Source: an uncultured Lachnospiraceae bacterium (GTDB taxonomy: Bacteria; Bacillota; Clostridia; Eubacteriales; Anaerofustaceae). Taken from it: a stretch of 64,000 nucleotides of DNA. The stretch spans positions 30,684 through 94,683 of the forward strand of contig CALWKX010000006.1 in the NCBI GenBank assembly GCA_944381375.1, in the 5' to 3' direction. The position numbers and the translations under genes are program-made. Below the pieces are notes generated by a model that did not search any database, was not told where the DNA came from, and was given only the letters and a program-made list of their open reading frames with translations. Position 1 is the first letter of the stretch. Each line of letters begins with the position of its first letter. Shown here piece after piece: positions 26,959-36,345 of this stretch.

Positions 26959-28455
26959 TCAGCTGCTTTTTGCACGATTTACAGCATTATGCCATTGTTC
27001 AAAACAATCTTTTGTTCGGATTGATTCCGCGGAAGGAACAAAAATTCTTTCAGTTATTCTCAGCTTTTGAATCTCATCAAAACTGCCGTAAAGCCCGCAG
27101 CTCAAACCGGCCAAATATGCGGCTCCGGCGGAAGTCGTCTCGATATTTACAGGCCGGTTTATCACTGTATCAGTAATATCTGACTGAAGCTGCATTATGA
27201 AATTATTAACACATGCGCCGCCGTCAACTCTAAGCTCGCTGATTTTTATCGACGAATCTTTCTGCATACCAAGCATAAGATCAGCGCTTTGATAAGCCAT
27301 GCTTTCCAGTGCTGCACGAACAATATGCGCTTTTCCGCTTCCCCTGGTAAGACCTGTAATTATACCGCGCGCATACATATCCCAATACGGCGCTCCCAAC
27401 CCGTTAAACGCAGGCACAAAATATACGCCTGCATTGTCTTTTACGCTTAGAGCTACACTTTCACATTCAGCGGAAGAATTTATAAGACCCATCTCATCTC
27501 TCAGCCACTGAACAACGCTTCCAGCATTAAATACGCTTCCTTCAAGAGCATAAGAAGTATTGCCCGCAACAGACCAGCCTACGCTTGTTACAAGTCCACA
27601 TTTCGAGCGCACGCTGTCGCTGCCCGTATTCATAAGCATAAAACAGCCTGTGCCGTACGTATTTTTTGCCTGCCCTTTTTCAAAACATCCCTGTCCGAAA
27701 AGCGCCGAAGGCTGATCGCCGATAAGCGCGCATACAGGCACGCCTTCAAGCGCTTCTATACCGCATATCCCCGCCGCTATTTCGCCTACTTTTTCGCTTC
27801 CGCACACGGGATAAGGCAGCATGCCCTCAGGTATGCCCAAAGATTTCAAAAGAAGCTCGTCCCACTCAAGCCGGTCAATATCAAAAAGCATCGTTCTTGA
27901 CGCATTCGAATAATCGCTTACATGTACGCGGCCTTTCGTCAGATTATATACAATCCAGCTTTCTATCGTACCGCACAGAAGATTTGCTTTTTCAACGGCG
28001 CTTTTCGCTCCTCCTACATTATCGAGAATCCATTTGAATTTGGTAGCGGAAAAATAAGCGTCTATCAAAAGACCCGTTTTCTCCTGTATATAAGCGCCCA
28101 TACCGTCTTTTTTTAGTTCTTCGCATGTATCAGCAGTTCTTCGGCACTGCCATACAATTGCGTTATAGATACTTCTGCCGCTGTCTTTTTCCCATACTAC
28201 GCTGGTTTCTCTCTGGTTTGTTATGCCTACCGCCGCTATGTCGCTTCTTTTCACTCCGCTTTTTTTAAACGCTTCACTCAGCGCTTCAAAAAGCGTTTTT
28301 ATTATTTCCTCGGGATCATGTTCCACCCAGCCGGGACGCGGATAATGCTGAGTTAGAGGTTTCTGTGCAAACGATTTTACAATACCGTTTTCGTCATAAA
28401 TAACGGCGCGCGAACTCGTCGTTCCCTGATCAAGCGCTATTATGTACTTTGACAT
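26959..28455 (-). CDS. glpK: Glycerol kinase
   Basis: Phosphorylates glycerol to glycerol-3-phosphate with ATP. It is a full-length FGGY-family enzyme (498 residues). Visible features: DQGTTSSRAVIYDENG at the N-terminal phosphate-binding loop, NQRETSVVWEK, the GDQPSALFGQGCFEKGQAKNT region (quoted in part) and RVDGGACVNNFIMQLQSDI near the C-terminus. AAGGAG lies seven bases before the ATG. It is divergent from a lipase-like gene across 99 bases, which points to use of glycerol released from monoglycerides. No glpF or glpD is nearby. Confidence 0.96.
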   Translation of the reverse strand: MSKYIIALDQGTTSSRAVIYDENGIVKSFAQKPLTQHYPRPGWVEHDPEEIIKTLFEALSEAFKKSGVKRSDIAAVGITNQRETSVVWEKDSGRSIYNAIVWQCRRTADTCEELKKDGMGAYIQEKTGLLIDAYFSATKFKWILDNVGGAKSAVEKANLLCGTIESWIVYNLTKGRVHVSDYSNASRTMLFDIDRLEWDELLLKSLGIPEGMLPYPVCGSEKVGEIAAGICGIEALEGVPVCALIGDQPSALFGQGCFEKGQAKNTYGTGCFMLMNTGSDSVRSKCGLVTSVGWSVAGNTSYALEGSVFNAGSVVQWLRDEMGLINSSAECESVALSVKDNAGVYFVPAFNGLGAPYWDMYARGIITGLTRGSGKAHIVRAALESMAYQSADLMLGMQKDSSIKISELRVDGGACVNNFIMQLQSDITDTVINRPVNIETTSAGAAYLAGLSCGLYGSFDEIQKLRITERIFVPSAESIRTKDCFEQWHNAVNRAKSS

Positions 28456-28480
28456 TTTTTACTCCTTATTGCGCCTTTTC

Positions 28481-28509
28481 TTGACAAACAACGGCGCTGA
28501 AATTACACT
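28481..28509 (+). promoter_or_regulatory. Promoter of the lipase-like gene
   Basis: TTGACA (28481-28486), a 17-base spacer, TACACT (28504-28509). Transcription should start near 28516. Confidence 0.65.
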
Positions 28510-28554
28510 TAATATATGATAATTTTACATTATCGAGAGTACGGAGGCAATCAA

Positions 28555-29499
28555 ATGAGAGAAATAGAGCAATTTAATTTTCTTTCATCAAATAAAAGAT
28601 CAAATATAAACGCTGTTTTATGGCCGGCCGATAATGAAACAATCGGTGTTGTGCAAATCTCTCACGGAGTCGCCGAGCATATAAAACGATACGATCATTT
28701 CGCACGTTTTCTGAATACGCACGGTTTTGCAGTCGCAGCCAACGATCATATAGGTCATGGAGAAAGTTTTGAAAATGATGAAGATTATCTTTATTTCGAC
28801 GACGATAACGGTTGGTTTTGCGTAGTTGAGGATATGAAAAAACTGCACGACATAGTAAGCGAAAAATATGCAAAAGTCCCTTATTTTATTTTCGGGCACA
28901 GCATGGGAAGTTTCCTTACACGTTCATATTTAATCATCTACAATAAATCGCTCAGCGGAGCAATACTCAGCGGCACGGGCTATACCCCGTCTTTAATATT
29001 ATCCGCCGGACGTGCGGCGGCAAGCGTCAGTGCAGCTTTTAAAGGGAAACGTACACGAAGCACACTTTTAGACAAGCTTGCCTTTGGCGGATATAACAAA
29101 GCCTTTGCACCAAACCGCACAAAGAGCGACTGGCTCACAAGAGATAATACTGAAGTGGACAAATACATATCCGATCCCAAATGCGGAGGAATACCGACTA
29201 CAGGACTGTTCATGCAAATGTTCAGAGGAATAGCTTATAACCAAAAGCCGTCAAACCTTTTATTGATGGACAAAAATTTACCGGTTCTGTTTATATCCGG
29301 AGACGCTGATCCTGTAGGCGGATTTGGCGAAGGAGTAAAAAATTCATATAAAACTTTTGTAAAAGCCGGTATGAAGGACGTTAGTTTCAAACTCTACCAC
29401 AATGCAAGGCACGAACTGTTGAATGAAACGAACAAATATGAGGCTTATTCATATATCAGCGATTGGCTGCTTTCTAAAATAAACAGCAAAAACGAATAA
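28555..29499 (+). CDS. Alpha/beta hydrolase, monoacylglycerol lipase / lysophospholipase type, 314 residues
   Basis: Hydrolase_4 family. The oxyanion region QISHGVAEHIKRYDHFA, NDHIGHGES and the nucleophile elbow GHSMGSF are visible, as are the acid GDADPVG and the catalytic His in HNARHELLNE. It has no signal peptide, so it is cytoplasmic. The start at 28555 follows GGAGGCAATCAA; a longer frame from 28516 would begin at the predicted transcription start. Being divergent from glpK, it may release glycerol for that kinase. This is inferred. Confidence 0.87.
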   Translation: MREIEQFNFLSSNKRSNINAVLWPADNETIGVVQISHGVAEHIKRYDHFARFLNTHGFAVAANDHIGHGESFENDEDYLYFDDDNGWFCVVEDMKKLHDIVSEKYAKVPYFIFGHSMGSFLTRSYLIIYNKSLSGAILSGTGYTPSLILSAGRAAASVSAAFKGKRTRSTLLDKLAFGGYNKAFAPNRTKSDWLTRDNTEVDKYISDPKCGGIPTTGLFMQMFRGIAYNQKPSNLLLMDKNLPVLFISGDADPVGGFGEGVKNSYKTFVKAGMKDVSFKLYHNARHELLNETNKYEAYSYISDWLLSKINSKNE

Positions 29500-29529
29500 A
29501 AAGCTTTTGAGACAACTCAAAAGCTTTTT
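29498..29529. terminator. Bidirectional terminator
   Basis: AAAAAGCTTTTGAG (29498-29511) pairs perfectly with CTCAAAAGCTTTTT (29516-29529), loop ACAA. It overlaps the hydrolase stop codon and also serves the convergent asparaginase remnant. Confidence 0.9.
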
Positions 29530-29582
29530 ATATTACAATACAAATTACTTTAAATTTAAAAATCCCTCTGAAATCAAATATA

Positions 29583-30317
29583 TCAGTTACAGTGTTCGTC
29601 AAAAAATTTTTGCATATCCTCATGAGATATATTCAAATTCAAAGCGAACTTAAGCAAAAGCCTCGCTTTGGAGCTCGGAAGGCTCCCGGCAAAAACAGCT
29701 CCCGCTTTTTTCAGCGATACCCCGCCTCCTGCGTACGCGTACAAAGGCATTACCCTTCCGCCGTAACAATGAGTAGTAATAACCACTTCTATGCCTGCAG
29801 CGCGCGCTTTGACAATCTCATTATAAAATTCATCATTTACGTTGCCCGGTCCCACAGCTTCTATAACGATGCCACGCACTTTACGGCTGACAAGGAATTC
29901 TATCATTTTAGCGTCCGCGCCGCTGTAAAACATGACTATTTCAACCGGATAATCAATATATTCATTAAGTTTTAAAGGGTTCCTCTGAGAATTGCGGTAA
30001 TATACAACTTTATCGGGATACACATATCCTAATCTGCCTTTATCTCTCGAATCAAAAGGATCTAAAGACCATGTATGTGCCTTGTGGATTTCCTTTCCCT
30101 GATGAATAGAGTTGGAAAAAACAACCATTACTCCTTTGCCGCGAGACTGGATATAAGAAGCCACTCTAACCGCTGCGGCGATGTTGCCGGGGCCGTCCGG
30201 CCATGGGTCAGAACCTGAACGCTGAGCGCCTGTTATCACGACCGGTTTTTCCCCTGCCAACTGCTTCGCTGAAGCCGCAGAGGAATAAACCGCCTGCGGC
30301 CTCAGTCTTTTTGATAT
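29583..30317 (-). pseudogene. L-asparaginase lacking its N-terminal third
   Basis: The frame covers the second half of a type I/II asparaginase: KPVVITGAQRSGSDPWPDGP (about residue 107 onward in E. coli AnsA numbering) through the normal C-terminus. The N-terminal TGGTI loop and the HGTDT motif, which supply the two catalytic threonines, are missing. Upstream the frame stays open only to a TAA at 30318-30320, with no ATG and no ribosome site; the first possible start is a TTG at 30260. It is therefore a remnant rather than a working enzyme. It is the last gene of a decaying operon with a cyclase and a symporter. Confidence 0.82.
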
Positions 30318-30355
30318 TTACTCATACGGTTTTTTCAAACCGTTCAACTTATTGA

Positions 30356-31009
30356 TTAATCTACCAAAGCTACTACTCTTGCGGGAGAACCGTCTCCGTG
30401 CTCCACTTTGAGCGGGAAGGCTATCAGCGTAAATTCTTTATCCCTAGGCAACGCTCCGAGGTTTACGCAGTTTTCGATAAGAGGAATTCCTTTTCTGAGG
30501 AATATACGATGTACAGGGAACGGATCGCCCTGATCAACAGCGCAGTCAAGAGCAAACGCTTTTATGCCGCTTTCTGCCAAATATTCGGCCGTTTCTGTAT
30601 GAATATAAGGATTAGCTGTGTAAAAATCTTCTTTATTCCAATGTTTTTCAGCCCATCCGGAATGGAGAATAAGTCTTTTATCTTTCAAAACATCATAACC
30701 GGGAAGGCCGGCTTCTTTAAGCATATCAACCGTAATGGGTTCTTTGGATTTAGCTTTATCCGTCACGTCTACAACCAATGCAGGTCCGATAAAGATTTCA
30801 AGCGGCACGTGCTCAATCGTGATTCCATCGGGAACCATATGGTACGGAGCGTCAATATGCGTACCTGTATGAATACTGAAAACAACCTTTGTATTTGAGC
30901 GAGTATGCTCTTCATGTGTCGTTAAAGGCGAAAATTTAATACTCGGAAGTCCGGGCACGGGCGTGATTTCAGTACCCCATACCATTGTCAAATCAACGAT
31001 TTTCTTCAT
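30356..31009 (-). CDS. Cyclase family (kynurenine formamidase-like) metal hydrolase, 217 residues
   Basis: The Cyclase/KynB fold with its metal-binding signature HTGTHIDAPYH (about residues 47-57) and a conserved DQGDPFPVH segment near the C-terminus. Family members hydrolyse N-formylkynurenine, cyclic imides or amides, so the substrate cannot be set here. AGAGGTAATTG precedes the ATG. The gene lies 23 bases downstream of the sodium:solute symporter in the same direction, so uptake and hydrolysis of one small molecule is likely. The neighbouring asparaginase remnant suggests an amide substrate (weak inference). Confidence 0.85.
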   Translation of the reverse strand: MKKIVDLTMVWGTEITPVPGLPSIKFSPLTTHEEHTRSNTKVVFSIHTGTHIDAPYHMVPDGITIEHVPLEIFIGPALVVDVTDKAKSKEPITVDMLKEAGLPGYDVLKDKRLILHSGWAEKHWNKEDFYTANPYIHTETAEYLAESGIKAFALDCAVDQGDPFPVHRIFLRKGIPLIENCVNLGALPRDKEFTLIAFPLKVEHGDGSPARVVALVD

Positions 31010-31032
31010 TACAATTACCTCTTTTTTTTATT

Positions 31033-32517
31033 TTATTTTTTCTGGAGCATTTTAATGTTGAATCTGTTTTTCGTCTCTTCTGAAATCTGCTGTTTTGTCA
31101 GCAGGCTTACAATTACAAACACTATAGCGTTTGCAAGCAATCCGTATATGCAGCTTTGAAATCCGAACGGATTTTTAATGACAAAGTGGAAGAACGCTAC
31201 GCAGAATACTCCCGCGCAAAGTCCTGCAATCGCCCCCTGTTTTGTAGCCCTCTTCCAAAAGAAAATTCCTATCAGAGGGAACAAAAGCTGCGCCCATCCG
31301 GACATTGCAAGCTTGGAAAGCGCCATGATGCTTTGGACCTCCGCTAAAGAAAGAGCGACGACAAGCACAAGTATTGCTAAAACAACATTCTTGCCAATGC
31401 GGCTTATTTTTTCTTCGGACATATCCGGTTTGGCCGTTTTTATCATATCCACAGATATAAGCGAAGACGAGCATATTAGCTGCGCGGAAAAAGTTGACAT
31501 TGCGGCTGCCAATATTCCGATAACGACCGCGACTGCCCAGCCAGGGAAGTGATCGAAAGATATCGTCATGAATATCGTATCAACGTTGGCAAGTTCCGGA
31601 TAGAGCATCATGCCTGCAAAAGCTACCAGCAATATCGGGAACATGACTACGAATACGTAAAACGGAGCCATAAGTCCGGCCATGCGCCTGTTCGTTTTTG
31701 CGCTGTCCGCTGCATACATTCTCTGCCATACATAAGGAGAAAGAAAATTGCCAAGTCCCTGCGCAAAGAAAAACGACGCGTATGTTTTCCAATTGAAATT
31801 ACCGTCTAAACCCTGATACAGCATCAAATCGGTATTTTCAGACAGATAACGGAACATGTTTTCGAAGCCGCCAACCTCCGGTATGCCTACGAAAAGAAAT
31901 ACGCTGGCCCACATAACGACAGTAAAGATCACACACTGAAGCGCGCCAACCCATGCCTGCGATTTAAAGCCGCCTTTGTAGACCATAACGCCTACAATCA
32001 ACGCAACATACAGAACTCCGGCCCAGTAGGGAATAGCTCCGGCGGAAACTATCTCAAACGTAAGGCCGATAGCCGTAGCTTGTATCATCATGTGAGGAAT
32101 ACAGAAAATAACCTGGGTGACAGAAGTTATTATGCGCAAAGCTTTGCTGTCATAGTAATCGTCCAGCATATCAGCCGGAGTTATGTAGCCAAACTTGTTT
32201 GCGAGCGTCCAGAATCTCGTACCGAAAATTCCCATCATCATTACAACGATAACCTGCCACATCATGCTGGCCATAAAGCCTACGCCGTTTTGATAATAAG
32301 ACCCTGCCGCCCCCATAAACGCCCAACTGCTGAAGCAGGTTGCGGCTGTCGTAAGGTATAGAATTAAGAGCTTGGTGCCCCCTCCCAGAAAAAATCCGGA
32401 GGCAGATTCGTTAGTTTTTTTGCTGTAGCCCTTTCCGAATCCGACTATAAGGATAAACGCCGTATAAATAACGACCGCGATAATTGCGATAATAACAAAT
32501 AAAATAAAAAGCTGAAG
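31033..32517 (-). CDS. Sodium:solute symporter (SSS family), without a normal start codon
   Basis: The open frame covers an almost complete 12-13-helix SSS transporter of about 494 residues. It includes the first helix (FILFVIIAIIAVVIYTAF), the SASGFFLGGGTK loop and the sodium-site region CFSSWAFMGAAG. However, the frame has no ATG, GTG or TTG between the in-frame TAA (32518-32520) and residue 60; the ATG at 32316 would remove the first helix. The 5' end lies inside the T tail of a terminator hairpin and there is no ribosome site. Either ATT (32505) is used or the 5' end was lost by recombination. Confidence 0.7.
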   Translation of the reverse strand, partial: LQLFILFVIIAIIAVVIYTAFILIVGFGKGYSKKTNESASGFFLGGGTKLLILYLTTAATCFSSWAFMGAAGSYYQNGVGFMASMMWQVIVVMMMGIFGTRFWTLANKFGYITPADMLDDYYDSKALRIITSVTQVIFCIPHMMIQATAIGLTFEIVSAGAIPYWAGVLYVALIVGVMVYKGGFKSQAWVGALQCVIFTVVMWASVFLFVGIPEVGGFENMFRYLSENTDLMLYQGLDGNFNWKTYASFFFAQGLGNFLSPYVWQRMYAADSAKTNRRMAGLMAPFYVFVVMFPILLVAFAGMMLYPELANVDTIFMTISFDHFPGWAVAVVIGILAAAMSTFSAQLICSSSLISVDMIKTAKPDMSEEKISRIGKNVVLAILVLVVALSLAEVQSIMALSKLAMSGWAQLLFPLIGIFFWKRATKQGAIAGLCAGVFCVAFFHFVIKNPFGFQSCIYGLLANAIVFVIVSLLTKQQISEETKNRFNIKMLQKK

Positions 32518-32538
32518 TTAAAGTTTAACTTCAGCTTT
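32498..32538 (-). terminator. Strong terminator between the Stn-like operon and the symporter
   Basis: A 15-bp perfect palindrome (32508-32522 with 32524-32538) followed on the minus strand by TTTTTATTTTATTT. Its 3' half and T tail overlap the symporter reading frame. Confidence 0.9.
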
Positions 32539-32546
32539 AAGTTTAA

Positions 32547-34583
32547 TTAATTATTATTTATTATTTTCAAAGCGCCTGTCGGGCAAAGATCCGCGCATTT
32601 ATGGCAATCGGCGCAGACTTTAATAGTTTCCGGATCATTGAATTCCGGCTTGATGACAGTCTTGAAGCCCCTATCTACAAGCCCCAGAATACCTTGCTTG
32701 GCAACTTCTGCGCATACTCTTACGCATTGCCCGCAAAGAATACATTTATTCTGATTGCGCTCAATGCTTATGAGTCTTTCTTCCACAAATCCGGGATGAT
32801 GTTCGCCTTTGAGCCTCTCAGGATGAATATCGTACATATTGGCGTATTTTATGAGTTTGCAATCGCCGTAATCGTGGCAGCCACATTCAAGACAGCGTTT
32901 TGCTTCTTTTATTATGTCCTCTTTTGATATGCCAAGGTTGATTTCTTTGAAATCTTTGCGCCTTTCTTCAGCGCTTCTTTGCGGCATCTTCACACGCGCC
33001 TGCTTAGGTCTGTCTGCAAAATCTTTTTCCGTTACTTCAGTTTCAGATACATAAGCCGGCTTGTAACCTATCAAATTCCCATTTAAATATCCGTCTATAA
33101 CATATGCGGCTTTATTCGCTTCGCCGATAGCTTCTATGGCTATTCCCGCGCCTTTATTCGTAGCGTCTCCTGCGGCAAATACTTTTTCTTCGCTCGTTCT
33201 GAAAGTAGCTTCGTCAGCGGATATAATACCTTTTCTGTTGAGCTCCAGCCCGTCAAATCCTTTCGGGTCCACTTTCTGTCCTATGGCGGCGATTACTGTA
33301 TCTACATCAAGATACTCGAATTTGCCTTCTACGGGCACAGGAGAACGTCTACCGCTGGCGTCAGGTTCTCCCAATTGCATTATCTGAAGTTTTATTTTTT
33401 TGACGTTTCCGTTCTCGCCTATAATTTCGGCGGGATTTGTCAAGAACTTGAACGTAACGCCTTCCTCTAAAGCCTCTTCGTATTCGATCTCTTCCGCAGG
33501 CATTTCCTTTTGAGTACGGCGGTATATAACATATACGTTTTCAGCGCCGAGCCTTACGGCCGTGCGGCATGCGTCCATAGCAGTATTGCCGCCTCCGACA
33601 ACAGCGACGTTTTTGCCTATGTCGGGAGCATTTCCAAGGCTCACTTCTCTTAAGAAATCAATGCCTCCGAGTACGCCTTTGAGGTTTTCGCCCTCTACTC
33701 CTATTTTCGTACTGGACCACGCGCCTATGGTTACTAATACCGCGTCGTGTTTTTTCTTTACATCGCTGAAACTGATATCCGCGCCTATTTTAACGTCATT
33801 TTTCATTTTTACGCCCATTGAGGCTATTTCAGCTATTTCAGCATCAAGAATTTTCTTGGGCAGTCGATATTCCGGAATACCGTAACGCAACATTCCGCCC
33901 ATTTTAGGCATGGCTTCATAAATTGTCACGTCATGGCCGAAGGATCTTAAAAAGTAAGCTGCTGTCAGTCCCGCAGGGCCTCCGCCTATAATACCGACGC
34001 TTTTGCCCGTATCCGCGGCTATAGGCGGCAGATAATGCTTATTGGCATTCAGCAGTGCGTCCCCCGCATACATTTTGATATAAGCTATAGATATAGGCTC
34101 TTCCACCAAACGTCTGCGGCATGCGCTTTCGCACGGATGAGGACATACTCTGCCTATGGAAGCCGGAAGCGGAAGTTTCTCTTTTATAATTCTGACAGCT
34201 TCATATTCGTCCGCATTGGCAATGGCTTTTACATACGCCTGACAATCAGTGCCGGCTGGGCAATTAAGGGAGCATGGGCCTTTGCAGTCTCCTTTATGGT
34301 CGCTCATCAAAAGCTCAAGCGCAATTTTTCTGGCTTTGACAACACGTTCGCTTTCCGTGTCGATCACCATACCGTCTTTTGCAAGCGTAGAGCAGGCTCT
34401 CAAAAGCTTGGGGCTGCCTTCGGCTTCCACCACGCACATTCCGCATGCGCCGTACGTTTTAAGGTTTTGCGCATAGCACAAATTAGGTATTTCAATACCG
34501 TTTTTCAGGGCTATTTGAAGAATAGTTTCTCCGGATGTTCCTGTCAGTTGTTTTCCGTTTATCTTAAGTTTTATTTCGCTCAT
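32547..34583 (-). CDS. GltD/NfnB-like flavoprotein with 2Fe-2S and 4Fe-4S domains (Stn-type transhydrogenase subunit), 678 residues
   Basis: Domains in order: an N-terminal [2Fe-2S] ferredoxin domain (C..GACGMC..C), a NuoG-like DHKGDCKGPCSLNC segment, the Fe-S helical domain of GltD (IGRVCPHPCESACRR), FAD-binding GIIGGGPAGLTAAYFLR, NADPH-binding VVGGGNTAMDACRTA, and two C-terminal [4Fe-4S] motifs (CILCGQCVRVC and CADCHKCADLC). No H-cluster motif is present, so it is not a hydrogenase. The set with NuoF- and NuoE-like subunits matches the Sporomusa-type Nfn (Stn) bifurcating transhydrogenase. The start at 34583 follows AGGAGG; a frame running to 34754 only reads back into the upstream gene. 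Confidence 0.82.
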   Translation of the reverse strand: MSEIKLKINGKQLTGTSGETILQIALKNGIEIPNLCYAQNLKTYGACGMCVVEAEGSPKLLRACSTLAKDGMVIDTESERVVKARKIALELLMSDHKGDCKGPCSLNCPAGTDCQAYVKAIANADEYEAVRIIKEKLPLPASIGRVCPHPCESACRRRLVEEPISIAYIKMYAGDALLNANKHYLPPIAADTGKSVGIIGGGPAGLTAAYFLRSFGHDVTIYEAMPKMGGMLRYGIPEYRLPKKILDAEIAEIASMGVKMKNDVKIGADISFSDVKKKHDAVLVTIGAWSSTKIGVEGENLKGVLGGIDFLREVSLGNAPDIGKNVAVVGGGNTAMDACRTAVRLGAENVYVIYRRTQKEMPAEEIEYEEALEEGVTFKFLTNPAEIIGENGNVKKIKLQIMQLGEPDASGRRSPVPVEGKFEYLDVDTVIAAIGQKVDPKGFDGLELNRKGIISADEATFRTSEEKVFAAGDATNKGAGIAIEAIGEANKAAYVIDGYLNGNLIGYKPAYVSETEVTEKDFADRPKQARVKMPQRSAEERRKDFKEINLGISKEDIIKEAKRCLECGCHDYGDCKLIKYANMYDIHPERLKGEHHPGFVEERLISIERNQNKCILCGQCVRVCAEVAKQGILGLVDRGFKTVIKPEFNDPETIKVCADCHKCADLCPTGALKIINNN

Positions 34584-34593
34584 CATATCCCTC

Positions 34594-36345
34594 CTATTCA
34601 ACCCGCACCGCGCCGAAACGGCATGCGATTTTACACTGGCCGCATCTGATGCATTTTTCAGGATCGATCTCAAACGGTTTTTTGATCTCGCCCGTAATTG
34701 CCTTAGCGGGACATTTCTTTGCGCACAGTCCGCATCCTTTACAGGAGGCTTCATCTATAGTATACGTAAGAAGCTCAGCACATTCCTTCGCAGGACACTT
34801 CTTCTCGTTTATATGCTTAATATATTCATCCTTGAAATAGCGTATAGTGGTAAGCACAGGGTTAGGCGCCGTCTGACCCAAACCGCAAAGAGCGCCGTCC
34901 TTTATGGCATAGCAGAGCTCTTCCAACAGCTCGATATCGCCTTCTTTTCCTTTGCCGGAAACAATGCGGCTGAGGATTTCGAGCATTCGTTTTGTTCCTA
35001 TGCGGCAGTGCACGCATTTACCGCAGGATTCTTTTGCAGTAAAGTCGAGGAAGAATTTCGCCATGCCGACCATGCATGTGCTTGTATCCATAACAACCAT
35101 ACCGCCCGAACCCATTATGGCGCCCGTTGCGCTCAGCGCTTTATAATCTATTACTGTATCCAAAAGGCTTTCCGGAATACAGCCGCCGGAAGGACCGCCC
35201 ATTTGAACGGCTTTGACTTTGGCGTCTCCGCGTATGCCGCCGCCTATATTGAATATTACGTTTCTGAGCGTCTCTCCCATGGGTATTTCAACAAGTCCGC
35301 CGCGCTTTATCTTGCCCGTCAGTGCAAAAACTTTAGTGCCCTTGCTGTTTTCCGTACCCATAGCGGCGAATTTTTCTCCGCCGTTTGTAATTATCCATGC
35401 GACATTGGCGAACGTTTCCACATTGTTGATATTGGAGGGCTTGTCATTGTAGCCGCATTCAGCCGGGAACGGGGGTTTAAGCCTGGGCATTCCGCGTTTT
35501 CCCTCAAGCGATTCTATGAGAGCGGTTTCTTCGCCGCATACGAACGCTCCGGCGCCCGCTTTTATTCTCATTTCGCAGCTAAAGGAACTTCCCATAATAT
35601 TCTTGCCAAGAAGTCCCGCCTCGCGCGCCTGTTTCATTGCTTCTTCAAGACGCACAATAGCCAAAGGATATTCGGCGCGCACATAAACGATCGCTTCGCC
35701 CGCTCCTATGGCGTATGCCGCTATAAGCATGCCTTCTATAAGATTGTGCGGATCGCTTTCTATCACGGCGCGGTCCATGAAAGCGCCCGGGTCTCCCTCG
35801 TCGGCGTTGCATATAAGATATTTGGTTTCGCCTTTGGATTTTCTTGCCGCGTCCCACTTAAACCAAGTGGGAAATCCGGCTCCGCCCCTGCCAGCTAATC
35901 CGGAAATTTTTATTTCTTCTATAACGCTTTCGGGATTCATTTCTTTAAGCGCTTTTTTCAAGGCGCCGTAACCGCCGTTTGCAATATAATCGTTAATATC
36001 CGTCGGGTCTATTATACCGCAGTTGCGAAGCGCAATTCTTGTCTGCTGATTCAAAAATCCTTCATCGTCCGCTGTGATTTTTATATCATCGAGCTGATTA
36101 AGTTCATTTTCTCTGACTGCACTGACGATTCTTTCAGCGTCTTTCGCATCTACTTTTACAAGACGCGCTTTTAATTCTCCGTTGTCGTATATATCCACTA
36201 TCGGCTCAAGATAACACATGCCTATACAGCCTGTTACTTTGAGTTCAATCGAATCGTTTTGTTTGATATTTTGTTTTATTGCGTCATAAACTTTGCCTGC
36301 GCCGGCGGCAAGTCCGCAGCTTCCCTGACCTACGACTATTTTCAT
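34594..36345 (-). CDS. NuoF/HydB-like NADH-binding flavoprotein (Stn-type subunit), 583 residues
   Basis: Binds NADH and FMN. The domains are: an N-terminal thioredoxin-like 2Fe-2S segment, the FMN/NADH core (GRGGAGFPTWFKW, CNADEGDPGAFMDR, CGEETALIESLEG), the SLBB domain, the 4Fe-4S cysteine group ESCGKCVHCRIGTKRM plus a later Cys, and a C-terminal two-cluster ferredoxin (CKGCGLCAKKC, CIRCGQCKIAC). The N-terminal cluster shows only three cysteines (C10, C40, C44) where four are usual. The ATG overlaps the stop of the NuoE-like gene (ATGA). Confidence 0.88.
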   Translation of the reverse strand: MKIVVGQGSCGLAAGAGKVYDAIKQNIKQNDSIELKVTGCIGMCYLEPIVDIYDNGELKARLVKVDAKDAERIVSAVRENELNQLDDIKITADDEGFLNQQTRIALRNCGIIDPTDINDYIANGGYGALKKALKEMNPESVIEEIKISGLAGRGGAGFPTWFKWDAARKSKGETKYLICNADEGDPGAFMDRAVIESDPHNLIEGMLIAAYAIGAGEAIVYVRAEYPLAIVRLEEAMKQAREAGLLGKNIMGSSFSCEMRIKAGAGAFVCGEETALIESLEGKRGMPRLKPPFPAECGYNDKPSNINNVETFANVAWIITNGGEKFAAMGTENSKGTKVFALTGKIKRGGLVEIPMGETLRNVIFNIGGGIRGDAKVKAVQMGGPSGGCIPESLLDTVIDYKALSATGAIMGSGGMVVMDTSTCMVGMAKFFLDFTAKESCGKCVHCRIGTKRMLEILSRIVSGKGKEGDIELLEELCYAIKDGALCGLGQTAPNPVLTTIRYFKDEYIKHINEKKCPAKECAELLTYTIDEASCKGCGLCAKKCPAKAITGEIKKPFEIDPEKCIRCGQCKIACRFGAVRVE

